A DNA stretch of 48,010 nt from Sphingomonadales bacterium (GTDB lineage Bacteria > Pseudomonadota > Alphaproteobacteria > Sphingomonadales > Sphingomonadaceae), in NCBI GenBank assembly GCA_004173185.1, contig SEFZ01000032.1, positions 1 to 48,010 of the forward strand, read 5' to 3'. Below the pieces are notes generated by a model. It had not been told where the DNA came from and made no database searches. It saw nothing but the letters and a program-made list of their open reading frames with translations. Below are positions 34,473 to 43,365 of the stretch, in pieces; within the stretch, counting starts at the first letter, position 1, and each line of letters opens with the position of its first letter. Made by a program: the position numbers and the translations under genes.

Positions 34473-37400
34473 ATGCTTGAGAGAATGATTCGATTCGCCA
34501 TCGGACACCGGTGGCTAATGCTAGCGCTCACGCTGGCACTGGTCGCGTTGGGCGGCTGGAGCTTCACCAAACTGCCGATCGATGCCACCCCGGACATCAC
34601 CAATGTCCAGGTGCAGATCAACACCGAGGCGCCCGGCTACTCGCCGCTTGAGTCGGAACAGCGGGTTACCTATCCCATCGAGACCGCGATGGCCGGCCTG
34701 CCCGGGCTCGACTACAGCCGCTCGATATCGCGCTACGGGTTGTCGCAGGTCACGGTGGCGTTCAAGGACGGGACCGACTTGTACTTCGCGAGGCAGCAGG
34801 TCAGCGAGCGCCTGCAACAGGTCAAGTCGCAGTTGCCCGTCGGACTCGAGCCGCAAATGGGGCCGATCGCCACGGGTCTGGGCGAAATCTTCATGTACAC
34901 CGTGGAGGCCAAGCCCGGTGCAGTGAAGAAGGACGGCACGCCATGGACGCCGACCGATCTGCGCACGCTGCAGGACTGGGTGATCCGCCCACAGCTGCGC
35001 AACGTGCCAGGCGTGACCGAGGTAAACACGATTGGTGGCTTCGAGCGCGAGATCCACATTACGCCGGAGCCCGCAAAGCTGGTGGCACTCGGCTTCAGCA
35101 TGGAGGACGTGGTCGGGGCGGTGTCGTCCAACAACCAGAACGTCGGCGCGGGCTACATCGAGCGAAACGGACAGCAATTCCTCGTGCGCGTGCCGGGCCA
35201 GGTGGCCGACCTGGATGCGATCCGCGACATCGTGCTGGATCGCCGCGAGGGCGTGCCGATCCGCGTCCGCGACGTGGCCGAGGTGGGCGAAGGCGAGGAA
35301 CTGCGAACGGGTGCGGCGACACAGAATGGCAAAGAAGTGGTGCTGGGCACGGTGGTCATGCTGGTCGGCGCGAACAGCCGAGAGGTCTCGCAGGCCGCCT
35401 CGGCCCGACTCGCGGTCGCGGCCGAAAGCCTGCCGCCCGGCGTCGAGGCCAAGTCGGTCTACGACCGCACGGCACTGGTCGATCGCACCATCGAAACGGT
35501 CTCCAAGAACCTCATCGAAGGCGCCTTGCTGGTCATCGTCGTCCTGTTCCTGCTGCTTGGTAACTTCCGCGCCGCGCTGATCACGGCGGCGGTGATCCCA
35601 CTGGCGATGCTGTTCACCGTGTTCGGCATGGTGCGCGGTGGCGTGTCCGGCAACCTGATGAGCCTGGGCGCGCTGGACTTTGGCCTGATCGTCGATGGTG
35701 CCGTGATCATCATCGAGAACTGCCTGCGCCGATTCGGCGATCTGCAGCACGCGCTGGGTCGCGTCATGACCGACGATGAGCGCCACGACGCGACCGCGTC
35801 AGCTACCGCTGAAGTGATCCGTCCCAGCCTGTTCGGCCTGGGCATCATCGCCGCGGTGTACCTGCCGATCTTCGCGCTGACGGGCATCGAGGGAAAGATG
35901 TTCCACCCGATGGCGATCACGGTGGTGCTTGCGTTGACAGGTGCGATGATCCTGTCACTGACCTTCGTGCCGGCGGCAATCGCGCTGTTTCTCGGCGGCA
36001 AGGTGGACGAAAAAGAGAACGTGGTGATGCGCGCGGCGCGGCGTGCCTACGAACCGTTGCTGGCGTGGTCGCTGCGGAGAAGTGCTTGGGTGATGGTGGG
36101 TGCATTGGCGCTTGTGGCCATCAGCGGTGTGTTGGTCACGCGCATGGGGACCGAGTTCATTCCGAGTCTCGACGAGGGTGACATCGCCCTGCATGCGCTA
36201 CGCATCCCAGGTACCAGCCTGGCGCAGGCGGTCACGATGCAGGGCACCCTCGAAGCACGCATCGCGCAGTTTCCGGAAGTCGAGCGCGTCTTTGGCAAGC
36301 TCGGCACCGCGGAAGTCGCCAGCGATCCGATGCCGCCATCGGTGGCCGACACTTTCATCATGATGAAGCCGCGCGACGAGTGGCCGAACCCGCGCAAGCC
36401 GCGCGATGAGTTGGTTGCAGAACTGGAAACCGCGGTGAAGCAGTTGCCCGGCAACAACTACGAGTTCACCCAACCAATCCAGATGCGCATGAATGAGTTG
36501 ATCTCAGGCGTGCGCGCGGACGTCGCGATCAAGTTGTATGGCGATGACCTCGAGGTGCTGACCGAGGTCGGCGAGCGCATTCAGGCGGTGGCCAACACAG
36601 TGCCTGGTGCCGCCGATGTCAAGCTTGAACAGGTCACCGGCCTGCCGCTGCTGACGATCACGCCCGATCGTCAGGCCTTGGTGCGCTACGGGCTCAACCC
36701 GGGTACGGTGCAGGAAACGGTGGCCACCGCGATCGGTGGTGAAGTGTCCGGGCAACTATTCGAGGGCGACCGGCGCTTCGACCTGGTCGTGCGACTTCCG
36801 GAACGTTTGCGACAGGATCCTGCGGCACTCGCCGACCTGCCGATTCCGCTCGGCGGCAGCGACAACGCTGACGAGTCGAGCCGCGCGGGTGGCTTCGACA
36901 ACGTGGCGCGCACGGTGCCGTTGCGCGAAGTCGCGAAGATTGAATCGCTGGCCGGTCCTAACCAGGTCAACCGCGAGAACGGAAAGCGCCGCGTGGTGGT
37001 GACAGCCAACGTGCGCGGTCGCGACCTTGGCGGTTTCGTCGGGGAGTTGCAAAGCCGCATCGACGCGGAGGTGGAGGTGCCTACCGGTTACTGGATCGAC
37101 TACGGCGGCACCTTCGAGCAACTGATCTCCGCCAGCCGTCGCCTGTCGGTCGTGGTTCCGGTGACGCTGGTGATCATCTTCGCGCTGCTGTTCATGGCAT
37201 TCGGGTCCGCAAAGGACGCGACGATCGTGTTCACCGGGGTGCCGCTCGCGTTGACCGGCGGCGTGATCGCACTAGCCCTGCGCGGCATTCCGCTGTCGAT
37301 CACGGCGGGCGTGGGCTTCATCGCATTGTCTGGCGTAGCGGTGCTCAACGGGTTGGTGATGATCGCTTTCATCCGCAAGCTGCGCGAACAGGGTGATCCG

Positions 37401-37682
37401 CTCGACACCGCGATCGTGGACGGCGCGCTTGGCCGCCTGCGGCCGGTGCTGATGACCGCGTTGGTCGCTTCGCTGGGCTTCGTGCCGATGGCGCTCAACG
37501 TCGGCGCAGGTTCCGAGGTGCAGCGACCGCTGGCCACAGTGGTGATTGGCGGCATCGTCTCCTCCACGTTGCTCACGCTGCTGGTGCTGCCGGCGCTATA
37601 TCGCTGGCTGCACCGCGATAAAGGGACGGTCCAGTCGAAAGCGCAACATGGGCTGCCCGACGGCCACATGGCTCGCGCATGA
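34473..37682 (+). CDS. czcA: Heavy-metal RND efflux pump, CzcA-like
   Basis: 1069-residue HME-RND transporter. The TM4 proton-relay motif reads DFGLIVDGAVIIIEN with D402, D408 and E415, the same numbering as the essential residues of Cupriavidus CzcA. This motif is associated with Zn/Co/Cd export rather than Cu/Ag. Twelve transmembrane segments and two large periplasmic loops are present. It exports divalent cations using the proton gradient, with CzcB and CzcC. The ATG at 34,473 has AAGGGGA upstream and sits 10 nt after czcB. A longer in-frame start at 34,431 overlaps czcB and was rejected. Confidence 0.95.
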   Translation: MLERMIRFAIGHRWLMLALTLALVALGGWSFTKLPIDATPDITNVQVQINTEAPGYSPLESEQRVTYPIETAMAGLPGLDYSRSISRYGLSQVTVAFKDGTDLYFARQQVSERLQQVKSQLPVGLEPQMGPIATGLGEIFMYTVEAKPGAVKKDGTPWTPTDLRTLQDWVIRPQLRNVPGVTEVNTIGGFEREIHITPEPAKLVALGFSMEDVVGAVSSNNQNVGAGYIERNGQQFLVRVPGQVADLDAIRDIVLDRREGVPIRVRDVAEVGEGEELRTGAATQNGKEVVLGTVVMLVGANSREVSQAASARLAVAAESLPPGVEAKSVYDRTALVDRTIETVSKNLIEGALLVIVVLFLLLGNFRAALITAAVIPLAMLFTVFGMVRGGVSGNLMSLGALDFGLIVDGAVIIIENCLRRFGDLQHALGRVMTDDERHDATASATAEVIRPSLFGLGIIAAVYLPIFALTGIEGKMFHPMAITVVLALTGAMILSLTFVPAAIALFLGGKVDEKENVVMRAARRAYEPLLAWSLRRSAWVMVGALALVAISGVLVTRMGTEFIPSLDEGDIALHALRIPGTSLAQAVTMQGTLEARIAQFPEVERVFGKLGTAEVASDPMPPSVADTFIMMKPRDEWPNPRKPRDELVAELETAVKQLPGNNYEFTQPIQMRMNELISGVRADVAIKLYGDDLEVLTEVGERIQAVANTVPGAADVKLEQVTGLPLLTITPDRQALVRYGLNPGTVQETVATAIGGEVSGQLFEGDRRFDLVVRLPERLRQDPAALADLPIPLGGSDNADESSRAGGFDNVARTVPLREVAKIESLAGPNQVNRENGKRRVVVTANVRGRDLGGFVGELQSRIDAEVEVPTGYWIDYGGTFEQLISASRRLSVVVPVTLVIIFALLFMAFGSAKDATIVFTGVPLALTGGVIALALRGIPLSITAGVGFIALSGVAVLNGLVMIAFIRKLREQGDPLDTAIVDGALGRLRPVLMTALVASLGFVPMALNVGAGSEVQRPLATVVIGGIVSSTLLTLLVLPALYRWLHRDKGTVQSKAQHGLPDGHMARA

Positions 37683-37737
37683 CGATCCACTGCGCGTCAT
37701 TCGGCCTTGATTGATCAATTCTTACTGGGAGATCGGA

Positions 37738-38634
37738 ATGGGTGCAGGACACGATCACGGCGCAGGCGGGATCAGGTACGAGAAACCGTTGTGGTGGGCC
37801 TTCGGGCTCACCGCGACCTTCCTTATCGCCGAAGTCATCGGGGGGCTGCTCACCAACAGCCTGGCGTTGCTGTCGGACGCCGCGCACATGGCGACCGACG
37901 TAATTGCGTTGGCGATTTCACTGGTAGCCGTGCGCTTGAGCAACAAGCCCCCGGATGCCAAGCGAACCTACGGCTACGCCCGCATAGAGGCCATCGGGGC
38001 GATGGTCAACGGCGGGATGCTCTTCCTCGTCGCCGGTTACATCCTGTGGGAGGCCGTGGGCCGATTCCGCCAGCCGGCCGAGGTCTCTTCGACCGGCATG
38101 TTGGTGATCGCAAGCCTCGGGTTGGTGGTGAACCTGATCTCGATGCGGCTGCTCAAGGCCGGCAGTGGTGCCAGCCTCAACGTCAAAGGCGCCTATCTGG
38201 AAGTCTGGGCCGACATGCTGGGATCGGTCGGCGTGATCATCGGTGCGGTGGTAATCATGGCCACGGGCTGGACATTGGCCGACCCGATCATCGCCATCCT
38301 CATCGGGCTGTGGGTGCTGCCGAGGACATGGACATTGCTTCGCGAGGCGGGTCAGGTGCTCATGCAGGGAGTGCCAGCCGGACTCGATGTGGATGCCGTC
38401 CGCGACATGATGCTGGCGCATCCCAGCGTCGCCACCGTCCACGATCTGCACATTTGGGCACTCGGATCCAAGGAGCCGGTGCTGACCGCCCACATCGTCC
38501 TGACTGACCAAGCCCAACCCCCTGAGCAAACGCGACAGTCACTTGCAGTGGCGCTGGAGGAAAAGTTCGGTATCGAACACGCGACCCTTCAAGTCGATGC
38601 GTCGTCATCCCATAACGGTCCGGTGCACGCATGA
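37738..38634 (+). CDS. czcD: Cation diffusion facilitator, CzcD-like
   Basis: 298-residue CDF transporter that would move Zn/Co/Cd from cytoplasm to periplasm. The N-terminus MGAGHDHGAGG is His-containing. TM2 carries SDAAHMATDV, the HxxxD metal site, and TM5 carries LEVWADMLGSVGV. The C-terminal cytoplasmic metal-binding fold (HDLHIWALGSKEPVLTAHIV) is intact. GGAG lies 7 nt before 37,738; an upstream ATG at 37,711 has no such site. It likely belongs to the czc operon, 55 bp after czcA. Confidence 0.93.
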   Translation: MGAGHDHGAGGIRYEKPLWWAFGLTATFLIAEVIGGLLTNSLALLSDAAHMATDVIALAISLVAVRLSNKPPDAKRTYGYARIEAIGAMVNGGMLFLVAGYILWEAVGRFRQPAEVSSTGMLVIASLGLVVNLISMRLLKAGSGASLNVKGAYLEVWADMLGSVGVIIGAVVIMATGWTLADPIIAILIGLWVLPRTWTLLREAGQVLMQGVPAGLDVDAVRDMMLAHPSVATVHDLHIWALGSKEPVLTAHIVLTDQAQPPEQTRQSLAVALEEKFGIEHATLQVDASSSHNGPVHA

Positions 38635-38722
38635 GCGAGATTGATACCCGCGACATCCGTTCATTCACATGCCGTTGTCAGCGTCATTCGCGACATCGCC
38701 AAGAAACAAGGCTAGCTATCTC

Positions 38723-41188
38723 ATGACCGACCCGCTGCGTATCGACATTCCTCTTCTCCTGCCTGACGTCGTGGACGCGGCTGATCGCTGCGTCGAGCGG
38801 TTGCTCTCCGAACTGAGTGGGCGGGAGGGCGTGGAGAGGGTCCACGTTGTGCCAGCGACCGAGTCCGGACCGGCACAGCTGTGTATTCACTTCGACCAAT
38901 CCGTGCTGTCGCTGCAGCGCATCCGCCAGCTTGTCGAGGCAGCCGGTGCAAAGATCGCCGACCAGTTCGGCCATGCGGCGTGGACGATCGAGGTAGCCCA
39001 TGCCAGGCGCGCGCGGACCCTGGCCGACCTGCTGCGGACGATCCCGGGAGTTCTGGAAGCGAACGTCAGCGCCAGCGGCGCGGCGAGGATCGAGTTCGAT
39101 CGGTCAGCCACGTCGGAAGAGCAGATCAAGCGCGAATTGGAACGGCGCAGCAGCGCGGGCGAGCCCGTGCAGGCCGAGGTAGAAGATGACGGACACGGTC
39201 ACGCTCCGGGCAAGCATGCCGAGGCCGAGGCAGGCCATGCGCATGGAGAGGGCGGCTTCTGGTCAGGAACAGAAATCCGGTTCGCGCTGGCATGCGGCAC
39301 GCTCTTGCTGCTTGGCTTCATGGTCGAACGATTCCTCGCCGTGCCCAAGTGGGTGCCGCTTGCTGCCTACATGGTCGCCTACGTGTTCGGCGGTTGGTTC
39401 ACGCTGCGCGAGGCAATCGACAACCTGCGCCTGAAGCGTTTCGAGATCGACACCTTGATGCTCGTGGCCGCGGCGGGTGCGGCCGCGCTCGGCGCGTGGG
39501 CCGAGGGTGCGCTGCTGCTGTTCCTCTTCAGTTTCGGGCATGCGCTCGAACACTATGCGATGGGCCGCGCCAAGCGGGCGATCGAAGCCTTGGCCGGGCT
39601 CACCCCGCGTGTCGCGACCGTGCGGCGTGGCGAGGAGTTTGTGGAGATCCCCGTCGAGGACCTCGCACTCGGGGACATCGTTGTGGTGAAGCCAAACTCG
39701 CGTCTGGCGGCGGACGGATTTGTCGTGATGGGCGACAGCAGCATTGACCAGGCGCCGGTGACGGGCGAAAGCATGCCGGTCGACAAGCGCGCCGTGGCCG
39801 ACGCCGAGGCGGCCCGCGCAAATCCGGAGGCCGTCGAGCCTGTTCATCGCGTCTTCGCTGGAACCATCAACGGCAGCGGAGCGATCGAGATCGAGGTCAC
39901 GCGGAAGTCTACGGACAGCGTTCTGTCCAAAGTGGTCCGCATGGTCAGTGAGGCGGAGACGGAGAAGTCGCCGACTCAGCGCTTCACCGACCGCTTTGAG
40001 CGCATTTTCGTGCCAGCCGTGCTGGTGATGGCCGTGTTGCTGCTGTTCGCCTGGGTGGTCGTCGACGAGCCTTTCAGGGACAGCTTCTACCGCGCGATGG
40101 CAGTACTGGTTGCTGCCAGTCCTTGTGCGTTGGCGATCGCTACCCCAAGTGCGGTGCTGTCGGGTATCGCAAGGGCGGCTCGCGGGGGTGTGTTGATCAA
40201 GGGCGGTGGTCCGCTCGAAAACCTCGGCTCACTGAAGGCGATCGCCTTCGACAAGACCGGTACGTTGACCGAGGGCAAGCCGCGGATCACCGATTTGATC
40301 CCCGCCGAAGGCGTGGAGGAAACCGAGCTACTGCGTGTGGCCGTCGCGGTCGAAAGCCTCAGCGACCATCCACTCGCTCGCGCCATTGCAGTCGACGGCC
40401 GCGAACGCCTGGGTCAAATCGATATTCCACGCGCCTCCGACCTCGAAAACCTCATCGGGCGAGGAGTCAAGGCGACGCTGGAGGGGGAAACCGTATTGAT
40501 CGGCAAGGCCGAGATGTTCGGCTCCGAAGGTGTTGCTGAACTGTCGCCGGGGATGGTCCAGGCCATCGCGACGATGCGCGACGGCGGCCGCACCACCATG
40601 ATCGTGCGCCGCGGCAAGCAGGACCTGGGAGCAATTGGATTGATGGATACGCCGCGCGAGGACGCCAAGGCCGCACTCGCGAGCCTCCATGCAATGGGCA
40701 TCCGCCGAATGATCATGATCTCCGGCGATCACCAGAAGGTCGCTGAAGCGATCGCCAAAGAGGTAGGACTAGATGAGGCTTGGGGCGACCTGATGCCACA
40801 GGACAAGGTCGAGGCCATCAAGAAGCTCCGTGCCGAGGCGAAGGTGGCCATGGTCGGCGATGGCGTCAACGATGCTCCCGCCATGGCGAGCGCCACGGTG
40901 GGCATCGTCATGGGCGCTGCCGGCTCCGACGTCGCGATGGAGACAGCGGACGTCGCGCTGATGGCGGACGACCTGTCGAAGCTCCCATTCGCAGTCGGAC
41001 TGAGTTGGAGGACCCGCTCGGTCATCCTTCAGAACGTCATCGTGAGTCTGGGGATCGTGGCAATCCTCGTTCCTGCCACGATTTTCGGCCTTGGAATCGG
41101 CCCGGCGGTGGCCGTCCATGAAGGGTCGACCCTGCTCGTCGTATTCAACGCACTGAGGCTGCTCGCATACCGTGAACCTGGGCAGTAG
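38723..41188 (+). CDS. P1B-type Zn/Cd/Co-exporting ATPase (ZntA/CadA-like)
   Basis: 821-residue P-type ATPase. The TM metal motif S466-P467-C468 (SPCALAIATPSA), the phosphorylation site D510 (FDKTGTLTEGKP), the actuator loop TGES and hinge GDGVNDAP are all present. SPC plus SDHPLA and AVHEGSTLLVVFNALRLL in the last helix fit Zn/Cd/Pb/Co exporters. The N-terminus holds two HMA-like folds with no CxxC; instead a His-rich linker (DDGHGHAPGKHAEAEAGHAH) precedes the first transmembrane helix. The ATG at 38,723 was chosen; one at 38,669 is possible. It follows czcD by 88 bp and probably gives a primary pump alongside the Czc system. Confidence 0.92.
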   Translation: MTDPLRIDIPLLLPDVVDAADRCVERLLSELSGREGVERVHVVPATESGPAQLCIHFDQSVLSLQRIRQLVEAAGAKIADQFGHAAWTIEVAHARRARTLADLLRTIPGVLEANVSASGAARIEFDRSATSEEQIKRELERRSSAGEPVQAEVEDDGHGHAPGKHAEAEAGHAHGEGGFWSGTEIRFALACGTLLLLGFMVERFLAVPKWVPLAAYMVAYVFGGWFTLREAIDNLRLKRFEIDTLMLVAAAGAAALGAWAEGALLLFLFSFGHALEHYAMGRAKRAIEALAGLTPRVATVRRGEEFVEIPVEDLALGDIVVVKPNSRLAADGFVVMGDSSIDQAPVTGESMPVDKRAVADAEAARANPEAVEPVHRVFAGTINGSGAIEIEVTRKSTDSVLSKVVRMVSEAETEKSPTQRFTDRFERIFVPAVLVMAVLLLFAWVVVDEPFRDSFYRAMAVLVAASPCALAIATPSAVLSGIARAARGGVLIKGGGPLENLGSLKAIAFDKTGTLTEGKPRITDLIPAEGVEETELLRVAVAVESLSDHPLARAIAVDGRERLGQIDIPRASDLENLIGRGVKATLEGETVLIGKAEMFGSEGVAELSPGMVQAIATMRDGGRTTMIVRRGKQDLGAIGLMDTPREDAKAALASLHAMGIRRMIMISGDHQKVAEAIAKEVGLDEAWGDLMPQDKVEAIKKLRAEAKVAMVGDGVNDAPAMASATVGIVMGAAGSDVAMETADVALMADDLSKLPFAVGLSWRTRSVILQNVIVSLGIVAILVPATIFGLGIGPAVAVHEGSTLLVVFNALRLLAYREPGQ

Positions 41189-41281
41189 CCGTTCGCAACC
41201 GCAGTCTTTCGGCGTCGCCGTGAAGGGCGTCATGCTGCATCCTGCCCACCACGAGACGGAACAAGAAAAGGAAGCACGCTG

Positions 41282-41905
41282 ATGAGTGATTGCTGCTGCA
41301 ACGGCACCATCGATATACGCGCCTTGGAGGCGCGGCAGCGACGGATGCTGATGATTGTGCTGGCGATCAACATCGTCACTTTCGTGATGATGTTGTCGGC
41401 CGCGATCTACAGTGGGTCGTCGTCCCTGCTGTCGGGCGGGCTGGATAACCTTGGTGACGCGCTCACCTACCTGCTTAGCCTGGCGGTGATAGGCGCCAGC
41501 GGCCGTGCCAAGGCAAAGGTGGCGCTGTTCAAGGGCGTTCTGATCTTCGGGACAGCAATCGCGGTGGCAATCCAGATCGCGTGGCGACTCGGCCATCCGA
41601 ATGTGCCGGTCTTTGAAGCCATCGGCATCGCGGCGCTGCTCAACCTGGCCTTCAACGGCATCTGCCTGTGGCTGCTGACGCCCTACCGCCACGGCGACGT
41701 GAACATGGCCTCGGCGTGGGAGTGCTCGCGCAACGACGTTTTCGAAGGTTTTGCCGTGCTGCTCGCCGCTGCTGGCGTCTGGCTGTTCAGTGCCGGCTGG
41801 CCGGACTTGGTCATCGCCGTGGCGTTGCTGCTCATGTTCCTCCGATCAGCGTGGCGGGTACTCCGAAGTGCCTGTGTCGAGCTGCGCGGGAGCACCGGGG
41901 CATGA
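41282..41905 (+). CDS. Short CDF-like cation transporter (no C-terminal domain)
   Basis: 207 residues with about six transmembrane helices and an N-terminal Cys triplet (MSDCCCNG). The CDF-like TM2 site reads GGLDNLGDALTY (DxxxD), and TM5 has ECSRNDVFEG (CxxxD or N/D). The protein ends just after TM6 without the cytoplasmic metal-binding domain of CzcD. Such short cation transporters occur in xanthomonad metal clusters. AAGGA lies 8 nt upstream. The stop overlaps the ynfA-like start as ATGA, so the two are coupled. Confidence 0.82.
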   Translation: MSDCCCNGTIDIRALEARQRRMLMIVLAINIVTFVMMLSAAIYSGSSSLLSGGLDNLGDALTYLLSLAVIGASGRAKAKVALFKGVLIFGTAIAVAIQIAWRLGHPNVPVFEAIGIAALLNLAFNGICLWLLTPYRHGDVNMASAWECSRNDVFEGFAVLLAAAGVWLFSAGWPDLVIAVALLLMFLRSAWRVLRSACVELRGSTGA

Positions 41906-42237
41906 TTACGATCCTCAAGGTCACGGCGCTCTTCGTCATCACCGCTGTCGCAGAGATCGTCGGCTGCTGGCTGGTCCTGCTGTGGCGCAAGGAAGGCGGA
42001 ACCTCATGGCTGCTCATTCCAGCGGCGATCAGCCTTGCCGCATTCGCTTGGCTGTTGACGTTGCACCCGGTGGCTTCGGGCAGGATCTACGCCGCCTACG
42101 GCGGCATCTACGTTGCGACAGCATTGGCTTGGCTGGTGCTGATCGACGACGGTCGACTGGACCGAATAGACCTGGTCGGTGGCGGCTTGATCTTCTTGGG
42201 AGCACTGGTGATGGTCGTTGGGCATTGGCGTCCCTGA
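41902..42237 (+). CDS. YnfA family (UPF0060) small membrane protein
   Basis: 111 residues with four transmembrane helices. The N-terminus FVITAVAEIVGCWLVLLW and RIYAAYGGIYVATALAWL are the family signatures. YnfA proteins are SMR-like small multidrug or cation exporters. It is translated by ATGA coupling from the short CDF gene and closes the metal cluster. A longer upstream frame overlapping the CDF gene is a shadow. No clear terminator is seen after it. Confidence 0.93.
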   Translation: MITILKVTALFVITAVAEIVGCWLVLLWRKEGGTSWLLIPAAISLAAFAWLLTLHPVASGRIYAAYGGIYVATALAWLVLIDDGRLDRIDLVGGGLIFLGALVMVVGHWRP

Positions 42238-42341
42238 TTCGCGGGCCTGCCTAGTTCGGCACGTCATTGCTCATTCTCGATTTGAATGGTGCCTTTCTGT
42301 GACAACGTTGCGTGATGGATAGTTAATGCCGAATCTCCCGG

Positions 42342-43100
42342 ATGAACGCGATGATCGCGAAGCTTTCTAGAATTGCGAGGAACCGAAAGCCTACTGCGAT
42401 AGCTAGGGGGCCAACGCTTCTGGATGGCAAAGCTAAAGATTCCTACGAAGACACCGTCTTCGAGCCTTCGATCAACATAAAGCAGATCTGCGTCGTGCTT
42501 AATAAAGCGGCGAGGAACAATCGATCTAAGAAAGGGGTGAAACCGGTATTCGACCAAGAATTCATAATTCAAGCGCTTCAGATGTCTATCGGGCTATATC
42601 GCTATGAGATCCAGCTGCGAGACTCCCAGCCTACGGACCCAGAACTACTTGAGCAGGCTAACCAGCTTTCCGCCGCAGCAAATGTACTCAAGTTGTGGCT
42701 ATCCACGATGCATCCACGACTTAGAAACAACATGCGAAAGCTGCTGAACGAGCGACAGAAGGACCTGACATGGGATAGGTTCTCAGCTCATCTGATTCCA
42801 ATACTGGACCATCTACAGGAATCGGCATTAGCGGCCGGGCGTATGACTGTCTCTAAACCTCGCCTCTATCGCAAGGGACCGGCTCCTGATCAGTCGAGGT
42901 CTAAGCTGTTTGGTGCAGTACATGACGTTGTTCGTACGGCTTTCACCCCCCGCCTGAAGACGGTCCCCGCAAGGGAGTTGGCCGCTGAGCTATTAACGCT
43001 GTTTGGGATACGGCTTCCCCAGAGCGACAAACACCTAAGGCGTCTACTCGCCGAAAAACGGGACAGAGTAGAGCTGGAAATTGGTTCTTTTACGTCCTAG
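42342..43100 (+). CDS. Hypothetical protein, 252 aa
   Basis: Not recognised. The sequence is basic and mostly helical: a Lys/Arg-rich N-terminus (AKLSRIARNRKPTAIARG), a central helical block (LEQANQLSAAANVLKLWL, MRKLLNERQKDLTWDRF) and a C-terminal helical part with LFGIRLPQSDKHLRRLLAEK. No enzyme motif or membrane segment is visible. It lies upstream of the AlpA-RepA-like genes on the same strand with a 40-bp gap to the dyad region, so it may be part of the replication or excision module. Start at 42,342, or the ATG at 42,351. Confidence 0.7.
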   Translation: MNAMIAKLSRIARNRKPTAIARGPTLLDGKAKDSYEDTVFEPSINIKQICVVLNKAARNNRSKKGVKPVFDQEFIIQALQMSIGLYRYEIQLRDSQPTDPELLEQANQLSAAANVLKLWLSTMHPRLRNNMRKLLNERQKDLTWDRFSAHLIPILDHLQESALAAGRMTVSKPRLYRKGPAPDQSRSKLFGAVHDVVRTAFTPRLKTVPARELAAELLTLFGIRLPQSDKHLRRLLAEKRDRVELEIGSFTS

Positions 43101-43126
43101 CTTTCAAACGTAAGCTGCTTATGGTT

Positions 43127-43149
43127 GGTCTCCGTACCCTATGGAGACC
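43127..43149 (+). promoter_or_regulatory. Dyad over the AlpA ribosome binding site
   Basis: GGTCTCC (43,127-43,133) and GGAGACC (43,143-43,149) form a perfect 7-bp inverted repeat. The right arm contains the GGAG that would serve as ribosome binding site for the ATG at 43,156. It could be an operator for autoregulation or an RNA hairpin hiding the site. Confidence 0.5.
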
Positions 43150-43155
43150 CATGAG

Positions 43156-43365
43156 ATGACAAGTCTTTTCGATGCACTCCCTGACGCGGCGCTGATACGG
43201 CAAGCCCAACTCATCCCGCTTCTCCCATTCAAAGCAGCCACGCTTTGGCGTCGGGTGAAACTTGGGCAGTTTCCTGCACCCATCCGTCTGGAGGGCGGGC
43301 GAGTCACAGCCTGGCGGGTTGGCGAAGTTCGCCACTGGCTGGGGACTCAGGGCGGCAAGTCATGA
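43156..43365 (+). CDS. AlpA-family transcriptional regulator
   Basis: 69 residues. The pattern ALIRQAQLIPLLPFKAATLW followed by RRVKLGQFPAPIRLEGGRVT and AWRVGEVRHWL is the standard AlpA/MerR-like winged helix-turn-helix seen beside P4-type integrases. These small proteins activate integrase or excision genes. ATGs lie at 43,141 and 43,156. The second follows GGAG at a better distance, while the first falls inside the dyad. It overlaps the next gene as ATGA. Confidence 0.88.
   Translation: MTSLFDALPDAALIRQAQLIPLLPFKAATLWRRVKLGQFPAPIRLEGGRVTAWRVGEVRHWLGTQGGKS

Noticed and set aside
37110..37130. ATCTCCGCCA as a possible internal attachment core
   Set aside because: It matches only part of the 14-bp core and lies inside the czcA coding frame.
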